Positions 15,398 to 27,497 are shown, counted from the stretch's first letter. The stretch is 42,639 nt of DNA from Flavobacterium sp. (GCA_030053925.1 JASGCX010000004.1:29633-72271); one strand, 5' to 3'. Numbers and translations: made by a program. The notes: generated by a model from the letters alone, not told the origin.

Positions 15398-15434
15398 AAA
15401 AAGGCGGTATCAAATTATTTGGTACCGCCTTTTT
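15398..15434. terminator. Bidirectional terminator between degP and the GH97 gene
   Basis: AAAAAGGCGGTA(T)CAAA and TTTG(G)TACCGCCTTTTT form a near-perfect stem of about 16 bp with A and T runs on both sides. It separates two convergent genes and would work for either direction. Confidence 0.92.
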
Positions 15435-15465
15435 AATGTGTGCTATTTTTTAAAAATACGCTTAA

Positions 15466-17595
<2,130 letters not shown>

Positions 17596-17612
17596 TTAAA
17601 ATAAAAAACCAA

Positions 17613-17647
17613 AAAAGGGTGCAACTTCTTATCAGTTACACCCTTTT
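17613..17647 (-). terminator. metK terminator
   Basis: On the minus strand AAAAGGGTGTAACT and AGTTGCACCCTTTT form a stem with one mismatch, followed by a T run (TTTTTT). It ends about 30 bp before the ATG of the GH97 gene, so it isolates metK from that gene. Confidence 0.88.
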
Positions 17648-17665
17648 AATATTATTGGCAAAGCA

Positions 17666-18919
17666 TTATTTTATTTTAAACGCTTTTTTTACTTTTTCTA
17701 CGTGGTCTAGTTTTTCCCAAGTAAACAACTCTACTTTTACTTTTAAGGTTTTACCAGAGGGTTCTTTAAACTCTTTGGTAACCACTTCGTTTTTACGACC
17801 CATGTGGCCATAAGCAGCAGTTTCGCTGTAAATTGGGTTACGTAATTTTAAGCGTTGCTCAATAAAGTAAGGGCGCATATCGAAGATAGCTTCTACTTTT
17901 TTAGCAATTTCGCCATCGGTAAGTTTTACTTTGGCGGTACCATAAGTGTTTACATTGATAGATGTGGGTTGAGCCACACCAATAGCGTAAGAAACTTGTA
18001 CCAATACTTCATCGCAAAGGCCAGCAGCAACTAAGTTTTTAGCAATATGGCGTGTTGCATAAGCAGCACTTCTATCTACTTTACTAGGGTCTTTACCGCT
18101 AAATGCACCGCCACCGTGTGCGCCTTTACCGCCGTAGGTATCTACAATAATTTTACGACCAGTTAAACCTGTATCGCCATGAGGGCCACCAATAACAAAC
18201 TTACCAGTTGGGTTAATGTGGTACTTAATTTTATCGTTAAATAAATGCTTGTACTGAGGGTATTTTTTCATTACTCTAGGGATCAAAATTTCTTTCATAT
18301 CCTTAGTAATTTTAGCCAACATTTTTGCTTCGCTATCAAAGTCATCATGTTGCGTAGAAATAACAATCGCATCAATTCTAATAGGTCTGTTATTGTCATC
18401 GTACTCAAGTGTTACTTGGCTTTTAGCATCGGGGCGCAAGTATTTAATAGCCTTATTTTCTCTACGTAAAGCAGCTAATTCTATTAACAATGTATGTGCT
18501 AAATCTAGTGCTAAAGGCATATAGTTAGCCGTTTCGTTAGTAGCATAACCAAACATCATACCTTGGTCGCCTGCACCTTGTTCTTCTTTTTTCTTTTTAT
18601 CTACACCTTGGTTAATATCGGCACTTTGCTCGTGTATAGCACTTAAAATACCGCAGCTATTGGCTTCAAACATGTATTCGCTTTTGGTGTAACCAATTTT
18701 ACGAATAACGCCACGTGCAATTTCTTGCACATCTAAGTAGCTTTTACTTTTAACCTCGCCAGCCAATATTACCTGACCGGTAGTTACCAATGTTTCGCAA
18801 GCCACTTTCGACTCGGGGTCGAACGCTAAGAAATTATCAATTAATGCATCAGATATCTGATCTGCAACCTTGTCTGGATGTCCCTCAGATACACTTTCGG
18901 AAGTAAATAAATAAGGCAT
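17666..18919 (-). CDS. metK: S-adenosylmethionine synthetase
   Basis: Makes SAM from methionine and ATP in the cytoplasm. Motifs: [21 protein letters not shown] at the N-terminus (ATP and methionine contact), [12 protein letters not shown] (the GxMFGYAxxET loop), [20 protein letters not shown] and the [20 protein letters not shown] phosphate loop, then AIGVAQP. The 417 residues match Bacteroidota forms. I looked for a SAM riboswitch in the 50 bp upstream and saw none. A TATATTTG word at 18948-18955, about 29 bp upstream, could be its -7 element but lacks a good -33 partner. Confidence 0.97.
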   Translation of the reverse strand: MPYLFTSESVSEGHPDKVADQISDALIDNFLAFDPESKVACETLVTTGQVILAGEVKSKSYLDVQEIARGVIRKIGYTKSEYMFEANSCGILSAIHEQSADINQGVDKKKKEEQGAGDQGMMFGYATNETANYMPLALDLAHTLLIELAALRRENKAIKYLRPDAKSQVTLEYDDNNRPIRIDAIVISTQHDDFDSEAKMLAKITKDMKEILIPRVMKKYPQYKHLFNDKIKYHINPTGKFVIGGPHGDTGLTGRKIIVDTYGGKGAHGGGAFSGKDPSKVDRSAAYATRHIAKNLVAAGLCDEVLVQVSYAIGVAQPTSINVNTYGTAKVKLTDGEIAKKVEAIFDMRPYFIEQRLKLRNPIYSETAAYGHMGRKNEVVTKEFKEPSGKTLKVKVELFTWEKLDHVEKVKKAFKIK

Positions 18920-18969
18920 GAAAATGTAAGTTTTAAAATTATGGTGGCAAATATAATGCTTTAACTACT

Positions 18970-19782
18970 TTACAATGATAGACTTTCGTACAAATCCATG
19001 TACTCAGACAAATCGGTGTCTAACCCTTTAAACGATACAATTTTTTTACCCTTGGCTTTGCCAAATTCGGTAATTAATATAGGGTTTACATCTTCCGAAC
19101 CAAATGTAATGGCATCGGCATGTGTAGCCCCTACTCTATAAAGTGCAGTATTATCAAGTTCTTTTGCAGTATCTAAATCTTTCTCTTTAATGTTTGCATT
19201 AATCAATGCTTTTTTAATAAAATCGGGACTTAGTTTTTCTTCAAATGTATTTTCGGCTATGGTAAAAACTATTTTGCTATTACCAAATACTGGTTCACGC
19301 TTGTAGGCTGTTTTTATGTAGGCTGGTACTAAGCTACTCATCCATCCGCTACAATGTACCACATCTGGTGCCCAGCCAAATTTTTTTACGGTTTCTAATG
19401 CGCCTTTGCAGAAAAAAATGGTTCTTAAGCCGTTATCATCAAACCATTCTTCGTTATCGTTGTGAAAAATTTGCTTGCGCTTAAAAAAATCTTCGTTTTC
19501 TAAGAAATAAACCTGCAATCGTGCATTAGGCAAAGAAGCAACTTTAATTTGAAGCGGATAGTCATCATTGTCAACAGAAACATTGATACCAGAAAGTCTT
19601 ACAACCTCATGCAACTTATGCCTACGCTCGTTAATAACACCAAATCTTGGCATAATGCAACGCACTTCTAGGCCAGTATCGTTACTCTTAATAGCTAGTC
19701 GATTGACCATCCCAGCAAATTCTGTCAACTCTAAATAGGGCGACATCTCTGTGGCTATGAATAAAATTCTTTTCTTTGACAT
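18970..19782 (-). CDS. Stand-alone GT5 (glycogen/starch synthase) N-terminal domain protein
   Basis: The 270 residues match only the first half of glycogen synthase: ILFIATEMSPYLELTEFAGM (the family's E-x-P-x-x-K-x-G site is altered), a CIMPRFGVI segment, YFLENEDFFKRKQIF, WAPDVVHCSGWMSSL and HADAITFGSEDV. The KTGGL lysine motif for ADP-glucose is missing (TEFAGM instead), and the whole C-terminal Rossmann domain is absent, so it is unlikely to be an active synthase. Such short proteins recur beside panC in this phylum as far as I know. It diverges from panC with 108 bp between the two start codons. Its function is unknown. Confidence 0.82.
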   Translation of the reverse strand: MSKKRILFIATEMSPYLELTEFAGMVNRLAIKSNDTGLEVRCIMPRFGVINERRHKLHEVVRLSGINVSVDNDDYPLQIKVASLPNARLQVYFLENEDFFKRKQIFHNDNEEWFDDNGLRTIFFCKGALETVKKFGWAPDVVHCSGWMSSLVPAYIKTAYKREPVFGNSKIVFTIAENTFEEKLSPDFIKKALINANIKEKDLDTAKELDNTALYRVGATHADAITFGSEDVNPILITEFGKAKGKKIVSFKGLDTDLSEYMDLYESLSL

Positions 19783-19890
19783 TGATAAGACACTTTTTTT
19801 AAATTAGCCGAAAAACAAGTTTGCAAAAGTAAAGGAAATACTGCGAAAATTGGTGGTAACGCAAACTTCACCCAAATACAACAACAGCAA

Positions 19891-20751
19891 ATGATACTTT
19901 TTAAATGTATAAATGCGTTACAAAAATATCTCAATCAGCAAAAAAATAGCCGGCTTTCTGTAGGTTTTGTACCCACAATGGGCGCTTTACACCAAGGGCA
20001 TTTATCGCTCATTGGCATGAGTAAAGCTAAGTGCGATTTTACTGTTTGCAGCATATTTGTTAATCCTACACAATTCAACAATAGCAACGATTTTGAGCAA
20101 TATCCCATCTCGCTAGAAAATGATATTCGCTTGCTAGAACAAGCACAATGCAACATATTATTTCTGCCTTCGGCAAATGAAATATACCCAAATGGTACGG
20201 CACTAAGTACACACTATCAGCTTGGCTTTATCGAAACCATTTTAGAAGGAAAATTTAGACCCAATCATTTTCAAGGCGTTTGCCAAGTAGTGCATAAATT
20301 ATTAGATATTGTAGCACCAGATATGCTTTTTTTGGGGCAAAAAGACTATCAGCAGTGCATGGTAATACAGCAATTGATTGCTTTAACTGGTATAAAAACG
20401 CAGCTAATAATTGGCCCTACTTTACGAGAAAGTTCGGGCTTGGCCATGAGTAGCCGCAATATGCGATTGAGTGATGACGACAAACAAAAAGCCACAACTA
20501 TTTATCAAATGCTGCAATACATTAAGCAGCAATGTAACCATCAAATGCCAAACGAGTTAACAGCATCAGTAACCAAACAATTGCTAAAAAATGGTTTTAA
20601 CACGGTAGATTATGTGGCCATTTGCAATGCCAATAATTTAGAACCTATTACAGAAACAGATAACAGCACCATACCCAAAGTAGTGCTTATTGCAGCTTTT
20701 TTAAATGGTGTGAGATTGATAGACAATTTGCTACTAAACAATACTGAATAG
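19891..20751 (+). CDS. panC: Pantothenate synthetase
   Basis: Condenses pantoate and beta-alanine with ATP to give pantothenate. Motifs are intact: GFVPTMGALHQGHLSLI with the HxGH-type site, SIFVNPTQFNNSNDFEQYP, FRPNHFQGVCQVVHKLLDI, FLGQKDYQQCMVIQQL, and TLRESSGLAMSSRNMRLS with the KMSKS-like loop. At 286 residues it is complete. The next gene, panD, which would supply beta-alanine, is broken, so this enzyme must rely on beta-alanine from elsewhere. Confidence 0.96.
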   Translation: MILFKCINALQKYLNQQKNSRLSVGFVPTMGALHQGHLSLIGMSKAKCDFTVCSIFVNPTQFNNSNDFEQYPISLENDIRLLEQAQCNILFLPSANEIYPNGTALSTHYQLGFIETILEGKFRPNHFQGVCQVVHKLLDIVAPDMLFLGQKDYQQCMVIQQLIALTGIKTQLIIGPTLRESSGLAMSSRNMRLSDDDKQKATTIYQMLQYIKQQCNHQMPNELTASVTKQLLKNGFNTVDYVAICNANNLEPITETDNSTIPKVVLIAAFLNGVRLIDNLLLNNTE

Positions 20752-20818
20752 CATTACCAAAACATTCACCAAATTTAAAAAGAATCGAATTTTTAATGCC
20801 CTACATTTGTAAGCTATT

Positions 20819-21161
20819 ATGCAAATACAAGTATTAAAATAGAAGCTTCATAGAGCCACTATTGCAAAAGCTCATCTTAACTAAATTGGCCGCCTTACCA
20901 TTAATGAAAACTTGACCGAAGCACAACCTTATTGAGCATAAAAAAATTTAGGTAGTAACCGCAAATAATGGCTAGCGCATAAAAACCTATATTATAAAAG
21001 GCAAGCGAGGTAGCGGCGTTATTTGGTTAAATTACCCTGCTGCACTTTAAGGTGATGTAGGCCATACAATTGTTATTATTTAATACGCATCGATGAATTT
21101 TGAAGCTGCTAAAAACTTTAAGCCTTGTATTGTTTTTCTAAAAGAAGGAAATAAGCTATAG
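20819..21161 (+). pseudogene. panD: Decayed aspartate 1-decarboxylase
   Basis: PanD makes beta-alanine from aspartate. Starting at the ATG, MQIQVLK, then TAG, then KLHRATIAKAHLN, TAA, IGRLTINENLTEA follow the family pattern. The end reads GKRGSGVIWLNYPAAL, stop, GDVGHTIVII, stop, YASMNFEAAKNFKPCIVF and LKEGNKL in another frame. So at least four stops and a shift are present, and the length of 343 bases is close to that of an intact gene. The self-cleavage site Gly-Ser is Gly-Arg here, so the pyruvoyl group could not form. The many independent lesions argue for true decay, not a sequencing slip. Confidence 0.92.
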
Positions 21162-21211
21162 TTACAAGAGGGTTTAGTAAATTGCAAAGCATCTTAAACT
21201 GGTGGCAATAA

Positions 21212-22234
21212 ATGAAAAAGAAAATAACTAATGCACTAAAGTATAGCCTGTTTTTAGGTATTGGGCTTTTTCTTGTGTGGTGGAGTTTGCAGCAAATACC
21301 GCCAAACAAATGGAACGAGTTTAAACTATCGCTTCGCACCGCCAAATACGCACTGCTTATTCCTGTATTTATCATTTTAACTAGCAGCCATATTTTGCGC
21401 AGCATTCGTTGGAAAATTTTAATGCAGCCCATGGGCTACCAACCATCAACCGTAAATGTTTTTTTTGCAGTAATGATTGGGTATCTTACCAACCTTGCAA
21501 TACCACGTTTAGGCGAAGTAATAAGATGCACTTTATTAACCCGTTACGAAAAAATTCCCACAGAAAAATTAGTAGGCACCATAGTGGTAGAACGTGCATT
21601 TGATGTTATCTGCCTAATGCTATTTTTTGTAATTGCATTTGCTACACAATACGAAGTGGTGGGCGAATATGGCAAAGAATTACTAATGGTGATTTTCACC
21701 AACAAAACCGGTAGTATTTCTATTACTAAAGTGGCAATAGTTGTTATTATTGTTGTTGCAATAATTATTGCTATAAAAGTTTGGTTCAATCAATTTGCGC
21801 ACCTTAAAATAGTAATTGCCTTAAAAAAAATTTTAAAAGGCGTGGTAGAAGGTTTGGCTAGTATAAAAAATTTACAACAAAAGGGTAAGTTTTTATGGTG
21901 TACAGCAGGTATTTGGACCCTTTACGTAGTGGGTACTTGGGTAGGCTTACAAGCCACACAAGGTACCGAACATTTAGGTTTTGCAGTTGCTATTTCGGGG
22001 CTCGCATTTGCTAGCTTAGGCATGATTGCAACGCCTGGTGGTATTGGTACATACGCTCTATTTTTAGCCGAAGTGCTAGAAAAAAATGGCGTTGCGTACC
22101 ATATTGGCTACGCAAATGGTACGCTACAATGGTTTGCACAGTTTTTAATTGTAGTGCTAGTAGGGTTTGTATGCCTTGGCCTATTGCCTTGGTACAATAA
22201 AAAGAGAGAAACTTTAATTGCAAAAGCGCATTAA
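21212..22234 (+). CDS. LPG-synthase-TM / flippase-like integral membrane protein
   Basis: A 340-residue inner-membrane protein with about eight hydrophobic segments and the signature of the lysylphosphatidylglycerol synthase membrane family (UPF0104-like): SSHILRSIRWKILMQPMGY, GYLTNLAIPRLGEVIRCTLL, VVERAFDVICLMLFF and ATPGGIGTYALFLAEVL. The arginine/glutamate-rich RxGE motif and the late PGGIG loop are intact. Relatives move or modify lipids; the substrate is not deducible here. It is followed by rfaE2 with a 26-bp gap, and this pairing after panC/panD is a frequent order in the phylum as far as I know. Confidence 0.87.
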   Translation: MKKKITNALKYSLFLGIGLFLVWWSLQQIPPNKWNEFKLSLRTAKYALLIPVFIILTSSHILRSIRWKILMQPMGYQPSTVNVFFAVMIGYLTNLAIPRLGEVIRCTLLTRYEKIPTEKLVGTIVVERAFDVICLMLFFVIAFATQYEVVGEYGKELLMVIFTNKTGSISITKVAIVVIIVVAIIIAIKVWFNQFAHLKIVIALKKILKGVVEGLASIKNLQQKGKFLWCTAGIWTLYVVGTWVGLQATQGTEHLGFAVAISGLAFASLGMIATPGGIGTYALFLAEVLEKNGVAYHIGYANGTLQWFAQFLIVVLVGFVCLGLLPWYNKKRETLIAKAH

Positions 22235-22260
22235 ATAACCAATAATTTAATTGATAATTG

Positions 22261-22755
22261 ATGAAACAAACGGAAGCGATTGGCAAAAAAATATACAAAC
22301 TAACAGAACTAATAGCGGTAGTAAAAGGCTGGAAAACAACAGGCAAAACCGTTGCTTTTTCTAATGGCTGTTTCGATATTTTACACGAAGGGCATATTTT
22401 CTCGCTATCGCAAGCAGCTAGCGAAGCCGATAGATTAATTATTGGTGTAAATAGCGATGCAAGTACTAAGCGCCTAAAAGGTGAAGAAAGACCGATTAAC
22501 AATGAAAATAGTCGTGCATTGTTGTTGGCTAACTTAGCCATTGTAGATGCAGTGGTTATTTTTGAAGAAGACACGCCACTAAAACTTATTTCGGCACTTT
22601 TACCCGATGTAATTGTAAAAGGTGGCGACTATACCATAGACCAAATTGTAGGTGCTAAAGAAGTAATAGCCAATGGAGGCAAAGTGGTAATTAATAAAAT
22701 TGTAGATGGTTTTTCTACTACTGGTATTATTGCTAAAATTAGAACTCTGGGGTAG
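22261..22755 (+). CDS. rfaE2: Heptose-1-phosphate adenylyltransferase-like nucleotidyltransferase
   Basis: A cytidylyltransferase-fold enzyme that activates D-glycero-beta-D-manno-heptose 1-phosphate with ATP for LPS core synthesis in characterised members. The 164 residues show FSNGCFDILHEGHIFSLSQA with the HxGH nucleotide site, IIGVNSDASTKRLKGEERPI and VIVKGGDYTIDQIVGAKEVI, then the STTGIIAKIR end motif. I start at the ATG at 22261, one codon inside a TTG-opened frame. There is no fused kinase domain, so this is the stand-alone form. Confidence 0.9.
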   Translation: MKQTEAIGKKIYKLTELIAVVKGWKTTGKTVAFSNGCFDILHEGHIFSLSQAASEADRLIIGVNSDASTKRLKGEERPINNENSRALLLANLAIVDAVVIFEEDTPLKLISALLPDVIVKGGDYTIDQIVGAKEVIANGGKVVINKIVDGFSTTGIIAKIRTLG

Positions 22756-22991
22756 ATATTAGGTGATAGTTCACAATTACACTAGTTCTACATAGGGCTT
22801 GCTAACGCTTAAATTTGATAATACAAAAACTCGACAAATTTTATTGAGAGACAAAATAAAATAATAAACCCAAGATACCGATGTTAATGAAAGAGTTACC
22901 AATGTTTGTGATGGAGATACAGATATTAATAGTAAAGAAACCCACATTTATACCTTAAACCATGTTAATAGTGGTGATACTAATATTAAGT

Positions 22992-23030
22992 AAACAGCCT
23001 CAAACTAATTTTAAGTTTGAGGCTGTTTTT
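22992..23030. terminator. Bidirectional terminator between rfaE2 and the SusD gene
   Basis: AAACAGCCTCAAACT and AGTTTGAGGCTGTTTTT form a 15-bp perfect stem with a short loop. The plus strand has a long T tail; on the minus strand the tail is weaker. The rest of 22756-22991 holds no gene I can support. One open stretch near 22870-22994 lacks a start codon and any recognisable family. Confidence 0.9.
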
Positions 23031-23051
23031 TAAAAAGTATGTAGTTAATTA

Positions 23052-24353
23052 TTAAAACGAAGGATCGGCGGGTGTATTGGAGTTACTATCCCTTTCTCTA
23101 AACGGATAAGGAAAAAAGTTACGCTTTCTTTCGCTGGTTGGTCTTGCAAAACGACGCATATCTTCTAATTTCAAACCCGATAAATACAGCTCTATACATC
23201 TGTTGCGGTACACTTCATTTAATAAAGAAGGTGCATCTACGGTACCTGTATAACCAGCGGCTATATTAGCACCCACACCAACAGGGTCGGCAGACGGTGC
23301 TTGCATTAATACTGCATCAACTAGTAATTTAGCATTAGCAACATCTGGTGTAGCTTGTCTTAATAAACATTCTGCACGTATCAATTTCATTTCATCTGGC
23401 AAATAAACGGGAATGGCTGTTGTATTAGCAATCCAAAAACCATTTAACCTAAATCTTGGGTTAATAGTAGCATTGATGGTAGTATAAAATGATACACGTT
23501 GATCTGTTAAAGCTGGTCGAAGCCCTACTGGCAACCCAAAAGTAGAATCTATTGGTTGGTACAAATTGTTGGTAGATGTGGCAGCAAAAAACACTGGGTT
23601 AGGATTGGTTGCTTCAAAATTAAAGGTTGACTTGGCAGTAAGCGAAACTGCTGTTGCCGAAGCTAAAGCAGTTGCATAATTACCTGCAAACAAACTGTAA
23701 CGTGCCTTTAAAGCATTTAGTGTATTTACAATATCTATACCTGCTGGTAAATCGCTATTAAAGCCAGTACTAATAGGTGTAGTAGCAATAGTAGTTAACG
23801 CTGTATTAATAATTGCAATAGCTTTATTGTATCCAGCAATACGGTCAATAAATATGGTAGCTGTAGTACCTACAGTATCTGGCACTTTTTCCCAATACTG
23901 GGCTAAACTACCAATAGACAAAGCTTTAATAATACTACAATAGCCAATTAAGCCACTAGCATAACCTTTATCGCCTAATAACTGCGCCGCAGCTATTACA
24001 TTATTGGCATCGTAAATACACTTATTAGCACTTATCCAAATATTGCCTAATAATGCATTGGTGCCATCAACGGCTGTACCGCCGGTTGTTAATTGAAATT
24101 CAGATGTATTACCAGGATTTAACAATATTGTTTCGTTGGTAACTAATCCGTTAGCATCAATGGTACCTGGTACAACGTTTAACGAAAACGTTCTTTGAAT
24201 ACCAATAGCTGTACCCATAAGCCCTTTTGCAGAACTAAAAACTTGTGCCGAAGTAGCGGCGTTAGGATTATCGAAATCCTTTTTACAACCAGTAGCAGTA
24301 AATAAAACCGCCGCAATACAGGTGTAACAAATTGATTGAAATATCTTTTTCAT
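23052..24353 (-). CDS. SusD/RagB-like outer-membrane lipoprotein
   Basis: Surface glycan- or solute-binding lid of a SusCD transporter. It starts with a lipoprotein signal (AVLFTATGCKK, with Cys as the lipid site). The TPR-like middle (WISANKCIYDANNVIAAAQ, YCSIIKALSIGSLAQYW) and the end (EVYRNRCIELYLSGLKLEDMRRFARP) are SusD hallmarks. At 433 residues it is somewhat short for the family, and much of the sequence is Thr/Ala/Asn-rich. It lies 18 bp after its SusC partner and ends the operon at the 22992 terminator. The ligand is unknown. Confidence 0.93.
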   Translation of the reverse strand: MKKIFQSICYTCIAAVLFTATGCKKDFDNPNAATSAQVFSSAKGLMGTAIGIQRTFSLNVVPGTIDANGLVTNETILLNPGNTSEFQLTTGGTAVDGTNALLGNIWISANKCIYDANNVIAAAQLLGDKGYASGLIGYCSIIKALSIGSLAQYWEKVPDTVGTTATIFIDRIAGYNKAIAIINTALTTIATTPISTGFNSDLPAGIDIVNTLNALKARYSLFAGNYATALASATAVSLTAKSTFNFEATNPNPVFFAATSTNNLYQPIDSTFGLPVGLRPALTDQRVSFYTTINATINPRFRLNGFWIANTTAIPVYLPDEMKLIRAECLLRQATPDVANAKLLVDAVLMQAPSADPVGVGANIAAGYTGTVDAPSLLNEVYRNRCIELYLSGLKLEDMRRFARPTSERKRNFFPYPFRERDSNSNTPADPSF

Positions 24354-24371
24354 TATACTATTTTTTTTAAG

Positions 24372-27300
24372 TTAGAATTTTGCTTTAATACCGAAACTAA
24401 ATGTTTTAGGAATTGGTACGGCGCCAAAATCAATACCACGCAACAAAGTGCTTTGGCCACCTGCATTTACTTCTGGATCGTAACCTTTGTAGTTATCCCA
24501 GCTAATTAAGTTTCTGCCTGCAAAATTGATACTCAAATCGTTGATACCTTTTATTTTACCAATACTGTAGCTTAATGACAGTTCACGCAGTTTTACATAC
24601 GCACCATCATCAACACGCCATTGTTCAATAGCATAAATGTTGCTAATATAGCCACGAGGCAATAATCCTAAATCTTCTTGCTCGGCTACTTTTCCGTTAC
24701 CTACACCTTGCCTAGTACGAAAATCTGCATTAAACACACTTGCACCACGTACTGCATCTATTTGCATACGAAAACTTAGTTTTTTGTAGGTTATTTCATT
24801 AACCAAACTAGCTGTAAAATCTGGATTAGGGTTGCCAATTACTTTACGCAAAGGAGTACCTGTTGGCTGCCCCAACGCATCTCTGCCAACAGTATAATCC
24901 AATGGTGAAGTGGTAGTATTTTGTGTACCTTTTTCTATTTGCGGTAAGCCACCTGTATTTTTTAGGTAATTGCCAGTAGCATCTGTTGCAAAAAAAGTTC
25001 CATAAAAAACACCAATTGGCAACCCTTGCAAAATAGCAGTTGGCGCACCAGCGTTGGTACTTAATAGGTTTAGTGCTTGGCCAATATTTAATGCTTTATT
25101 ACGGTTGTGGTTAAAGATGCCCGTAATATCCCATTTAAAATTCTTTTTAGATACAGGCGTTCCAGTAAAAACTATTTCAAAACCTTTATTTTCTAACGTC
25201 CCAAAATTATCTAATAAGCTAGAAAAGCCAGTAGTTGGCGCAATAAAACGATTAATTAATAGGTCTTTAACTTGTTTGTTGTAAATGTTAACGGTTAAAC
25301 CTAAACGGTTTGCCAAGAAAGATAAATCAATACCAAATTCTGTTTCTTGTTGTCTTTCTGGTTTCACGTTTTCGTTTGCCAATACCGAATTAGAGTTAAG
25401 CGCAGTACGCGAAAGGAATGATGAAGATGCATATGTATTATATCTTGCATAAGATCCAATTCCTGTTAGGTTACCGCTTTCGCCGTAGGCTATGCGTATT
25501 TTAAATAAATCCCACCATTTGCTTACGCCCAATTTACTCCAATAATCAGAACTAGAAATTACATAGCTACCACTTGCTTTGGTATAAACTTGGTTTCGTT
25601 GATCTTTGCCGAAAACCGACGAGCCATCAATGCGTAAAGCACCAGTTACAAAAAACTGATTACGGTATTTAAAATTTTGCTGTAAAAAAGCACCAGATAC
25701 AGAAATTTCACTTCTATCATCGGTACCTGGAATAGCTGTACTTGCGCCATTTACGGTTTGTACAAACGAGGCCAAACCACGGCCTTGTGTTAATTGAAAA
25801 GTGTTTTTTTCGTATTGTTGAGAAAACCCAACCTGTGTAACCGAGTTGATATTTCTATTTATATCAATATTGTACGTTGCATTTACATCGTGGTTAATAG
25901 CAAAGAAATTATTGGTAGCCGCACTAGCATAACCATTTTGTGTAGCATCTAAACTAGCACCACCACCAAAAAATGCAGTACTTACGTTATAAGCAAATGG
26001 TGGTATATAAGTATTTCCTACTTGCGAATAATTATCAATACCCATTGTATAATCAATGCTTAAATGTTTAATAGGTTTTAGTTTAAAACCTACATTAGCT
26101 ATAATACGATTGGTAGTTTGTTTCTGTTTAATATCTTCAATTACAGATATAGGGTTTGCACGGCCACGCTCGCCTACTGCTAGTAAGTTACCCAATCCGT
26201 CACGCTGCCATATATTATGAAAGTTGCCAATAATTGTAACCGAGTTCATTGGTGAATAGAAAGAGTTACCATCGGGTTTTTCATTAGCACTACTATTTAC
26301 ATAATTAAGCCCAACATTAAAGGTGGCCCATTTACTTAAAATTTGTTCAAAGTTGCTTCTAAAACTAAATCTTTGAAAGTCTGTATTTTGTATAATACCT
26401 TGATTAAAGAAGTAGGAACCAGATAAATAATATTTTGTTTTATCTGTACCGCCACTTACCGAAACGGTGTTATCTGTTCCAATAGCATTTCTAAAAATAT
26501 AATCTTGATAATCGTAACGAGTTACGGCAGTAGTATTAGTTAAAGCGGGCGTTAAAATATCCTGAGTTTGTGCACCAACACCATCTGTAGGACCGCCAAA
26601 CTTCACTGGCGCTCGGTTCACATCTAACTTTTTACGCAAACTACTAAATATGGCATTGGTACTAAAGCTTACAGTAGGTACACCACTTTTACCTTTTTTG
26701 GTAAATATTTGTACCACACCAGCATTGGCACGGCTACCATATATGGCAGCAGCTGCGGCACCATTTAATACCTCAATTCTATCAATATCATCAGGATTAA
26801 TATCTACCAAACGGCTTTGACCAATAGTACCAACCACATTGGTTCCATCGTAACCGCCTTGTGTATTAGTTACCCTATTAGTACCATTGTTTACAATTAC
26901 GCCATCAATAATATATAAAGGCTCCGACGAACCAGATATAGAACTTATACCACGTAAACGTACACTAATACCACCAGCAGGATCACCAGAGTTTTGGCTA
27001 ATTTGTGCACCAGCCGTTTTGCCTTGTAATGCTGCCAAAACATTGCCACTAGCACCTTTGGTCAACTCATCGGCACCAACCGAACTAATGTAACTTCCAA
27101 GTTGGCGGCGAGTTGTACCTTGTGATGTACCTGTTACAATTACTTCATCAAGCTTAGATATTTCTTCATTAAGTTCAATATTAATTGTATAAGATGTGCT
27201 ACTGCCCACAGTTACAGCAACTTCTTTACTTTTAAACCCTACGCCCGTAAAAATTAAATAATACTTACCTTGTTTTAAATTTGCAGTAAGATTATAATTA

Positions 27301-27497
27301 CCAGCATTATCTGTTAAAGTACCAATAGTTGTACCCTTTACTAGCACAGATAAAGCATCTGCACCAATACCTTTACTATTAGTTACTTTACCCGATATTT
27401 TTATTTGGGCAAAACTTGCGGCAGCTAATAAATTAAGCGTTAATAACAAACAGAGTGCCTTCCATTTGCCTTGCTTTTGTGGTAGTTTAATCTTCAT
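24372..27497 (-). CDS. SusC/RagA-like TonB-dependent transporter
   Basis: Outer-membrane beta-barrel that imports large ligands with TonB energy. The 1041 residues begin with a signal peptide (LLTLNLLAAASFAQ), a carboxypeptidase-regulatory-like domain (ISGKVTNSKGIGADALSVLV), the TonB box region around EEISKLDEVIVTGT, the plug (GASGNVLAALQGKTAGAQIS, then SSEPLYIIDGVIVNNGTN, and IEVLNGAAAAAIYGSRANAG) and a long barrel. There is no STN domain, so signalling through an anti-sigma factor is unlikely. It is the second gene of an operon with a DeoR regulator, 29 bp after it, which is an unusual regulator for a SusCD pair. Confidence 0.96.
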   Translation of the reverse strand: MKIKLPQKQGKWKALCLLLTLNLLAAASFAQIKISGKVTNSKGIGADALSVLVKGTTIGTLTDNAGNYNLTANLKQGKYYLIFTGVGFKSKEVAVTVGSSTSYTINIELNEEISKLDEVIVTGTSQGTTRRQLGSYISSVGADELTKGASGNVLAALQGKTAGAQISQNSGDPAGGISVRLRGISSISGSSEPLYIIDGVIVNNGTNRVTNTQGGYDGTNVVGTIGQSRLVDINPDDIDRIEVLNGAAAAAIYGSRANAGVVQIFTKKGKSGVPTVSFSTNAIFSSLRKKLDVNRAPVKFGGPTDGVGAQTQDILTPALTNTTAVTRYDYQDYIFRNAIGTDNTVSVSGGTDKTKYYLSGSYFFNQGIIQNTDFQRFSFRSNFEQILSKWATFNVGLNYVNSSANEKPDGNSFYSPMNSVTIIGNFHNIWQRDGLGNLLAVGERGRANPISVIEDIKQKQTTNRIIANVGFKLKPIKHLSIDYTMGIDNYSQVGNTYIPPFAYNVSTAFFGGGASLDATQNGYASAATNNFFAINHDVNATYNIDINRNINSVTQVGFSQQYEKNTFQLTQGRGLASFVQTVNGASTAIPGTDDRSEISVSGAFLQQNFKYRNQFFVTGALRIDGSSVFGKDQRNQVYTKASGSYVISSSDYWSKLGVSKWWDLFKIRIAYGESGNLTGIGSYARYNTYASSSFLSRTALNSNSVLANENVKPERQQETEFGIDLSFLANRLGLTVNIYNKQVKDLLINRFIAPTTGFSSLLDNFGTLENKGFEIVFTGTPVSKKNFKWDITGIFNHNRNKALNIGQALNLLSTNAGAPTAILQGLPIGVFYGTFFATDATGNYLKNTGGLPQIEKGTQNTTTSPLDYTVGRDALGQPTGTPLRKVIGNPNPDFTASLVNEITYKKLSFRMQIDAVRGASVFNADFRTRQGVGNGKVAEQEDLGLLPRGYISNIYAIEQWRVDDGAYVKLRELSLSYSIGKIKGINDLSINFAGRNLISWDNYKGYDPEVNAGGQSTLLRGIDFGAVPIPKTFSFGIKAKF

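Noticed and set aside
18920..18969. SAM riboswitch before metK
   Set aside because: The gap to the upstream gene is only 50 bp and I see no stem set or conserved core of a SAM riboswitch.
20925..21060. Functional panD by frameshifting or recoding
   Set aside because: Stops are too many and spread over the gene, and the Gly-Ser processing site is lost.
22870..22994. Short open stretch before the terminator at 22992
   Set aside because: It has no start codon, a stop lies just upstream, and the translation resembles nothing I recognise.
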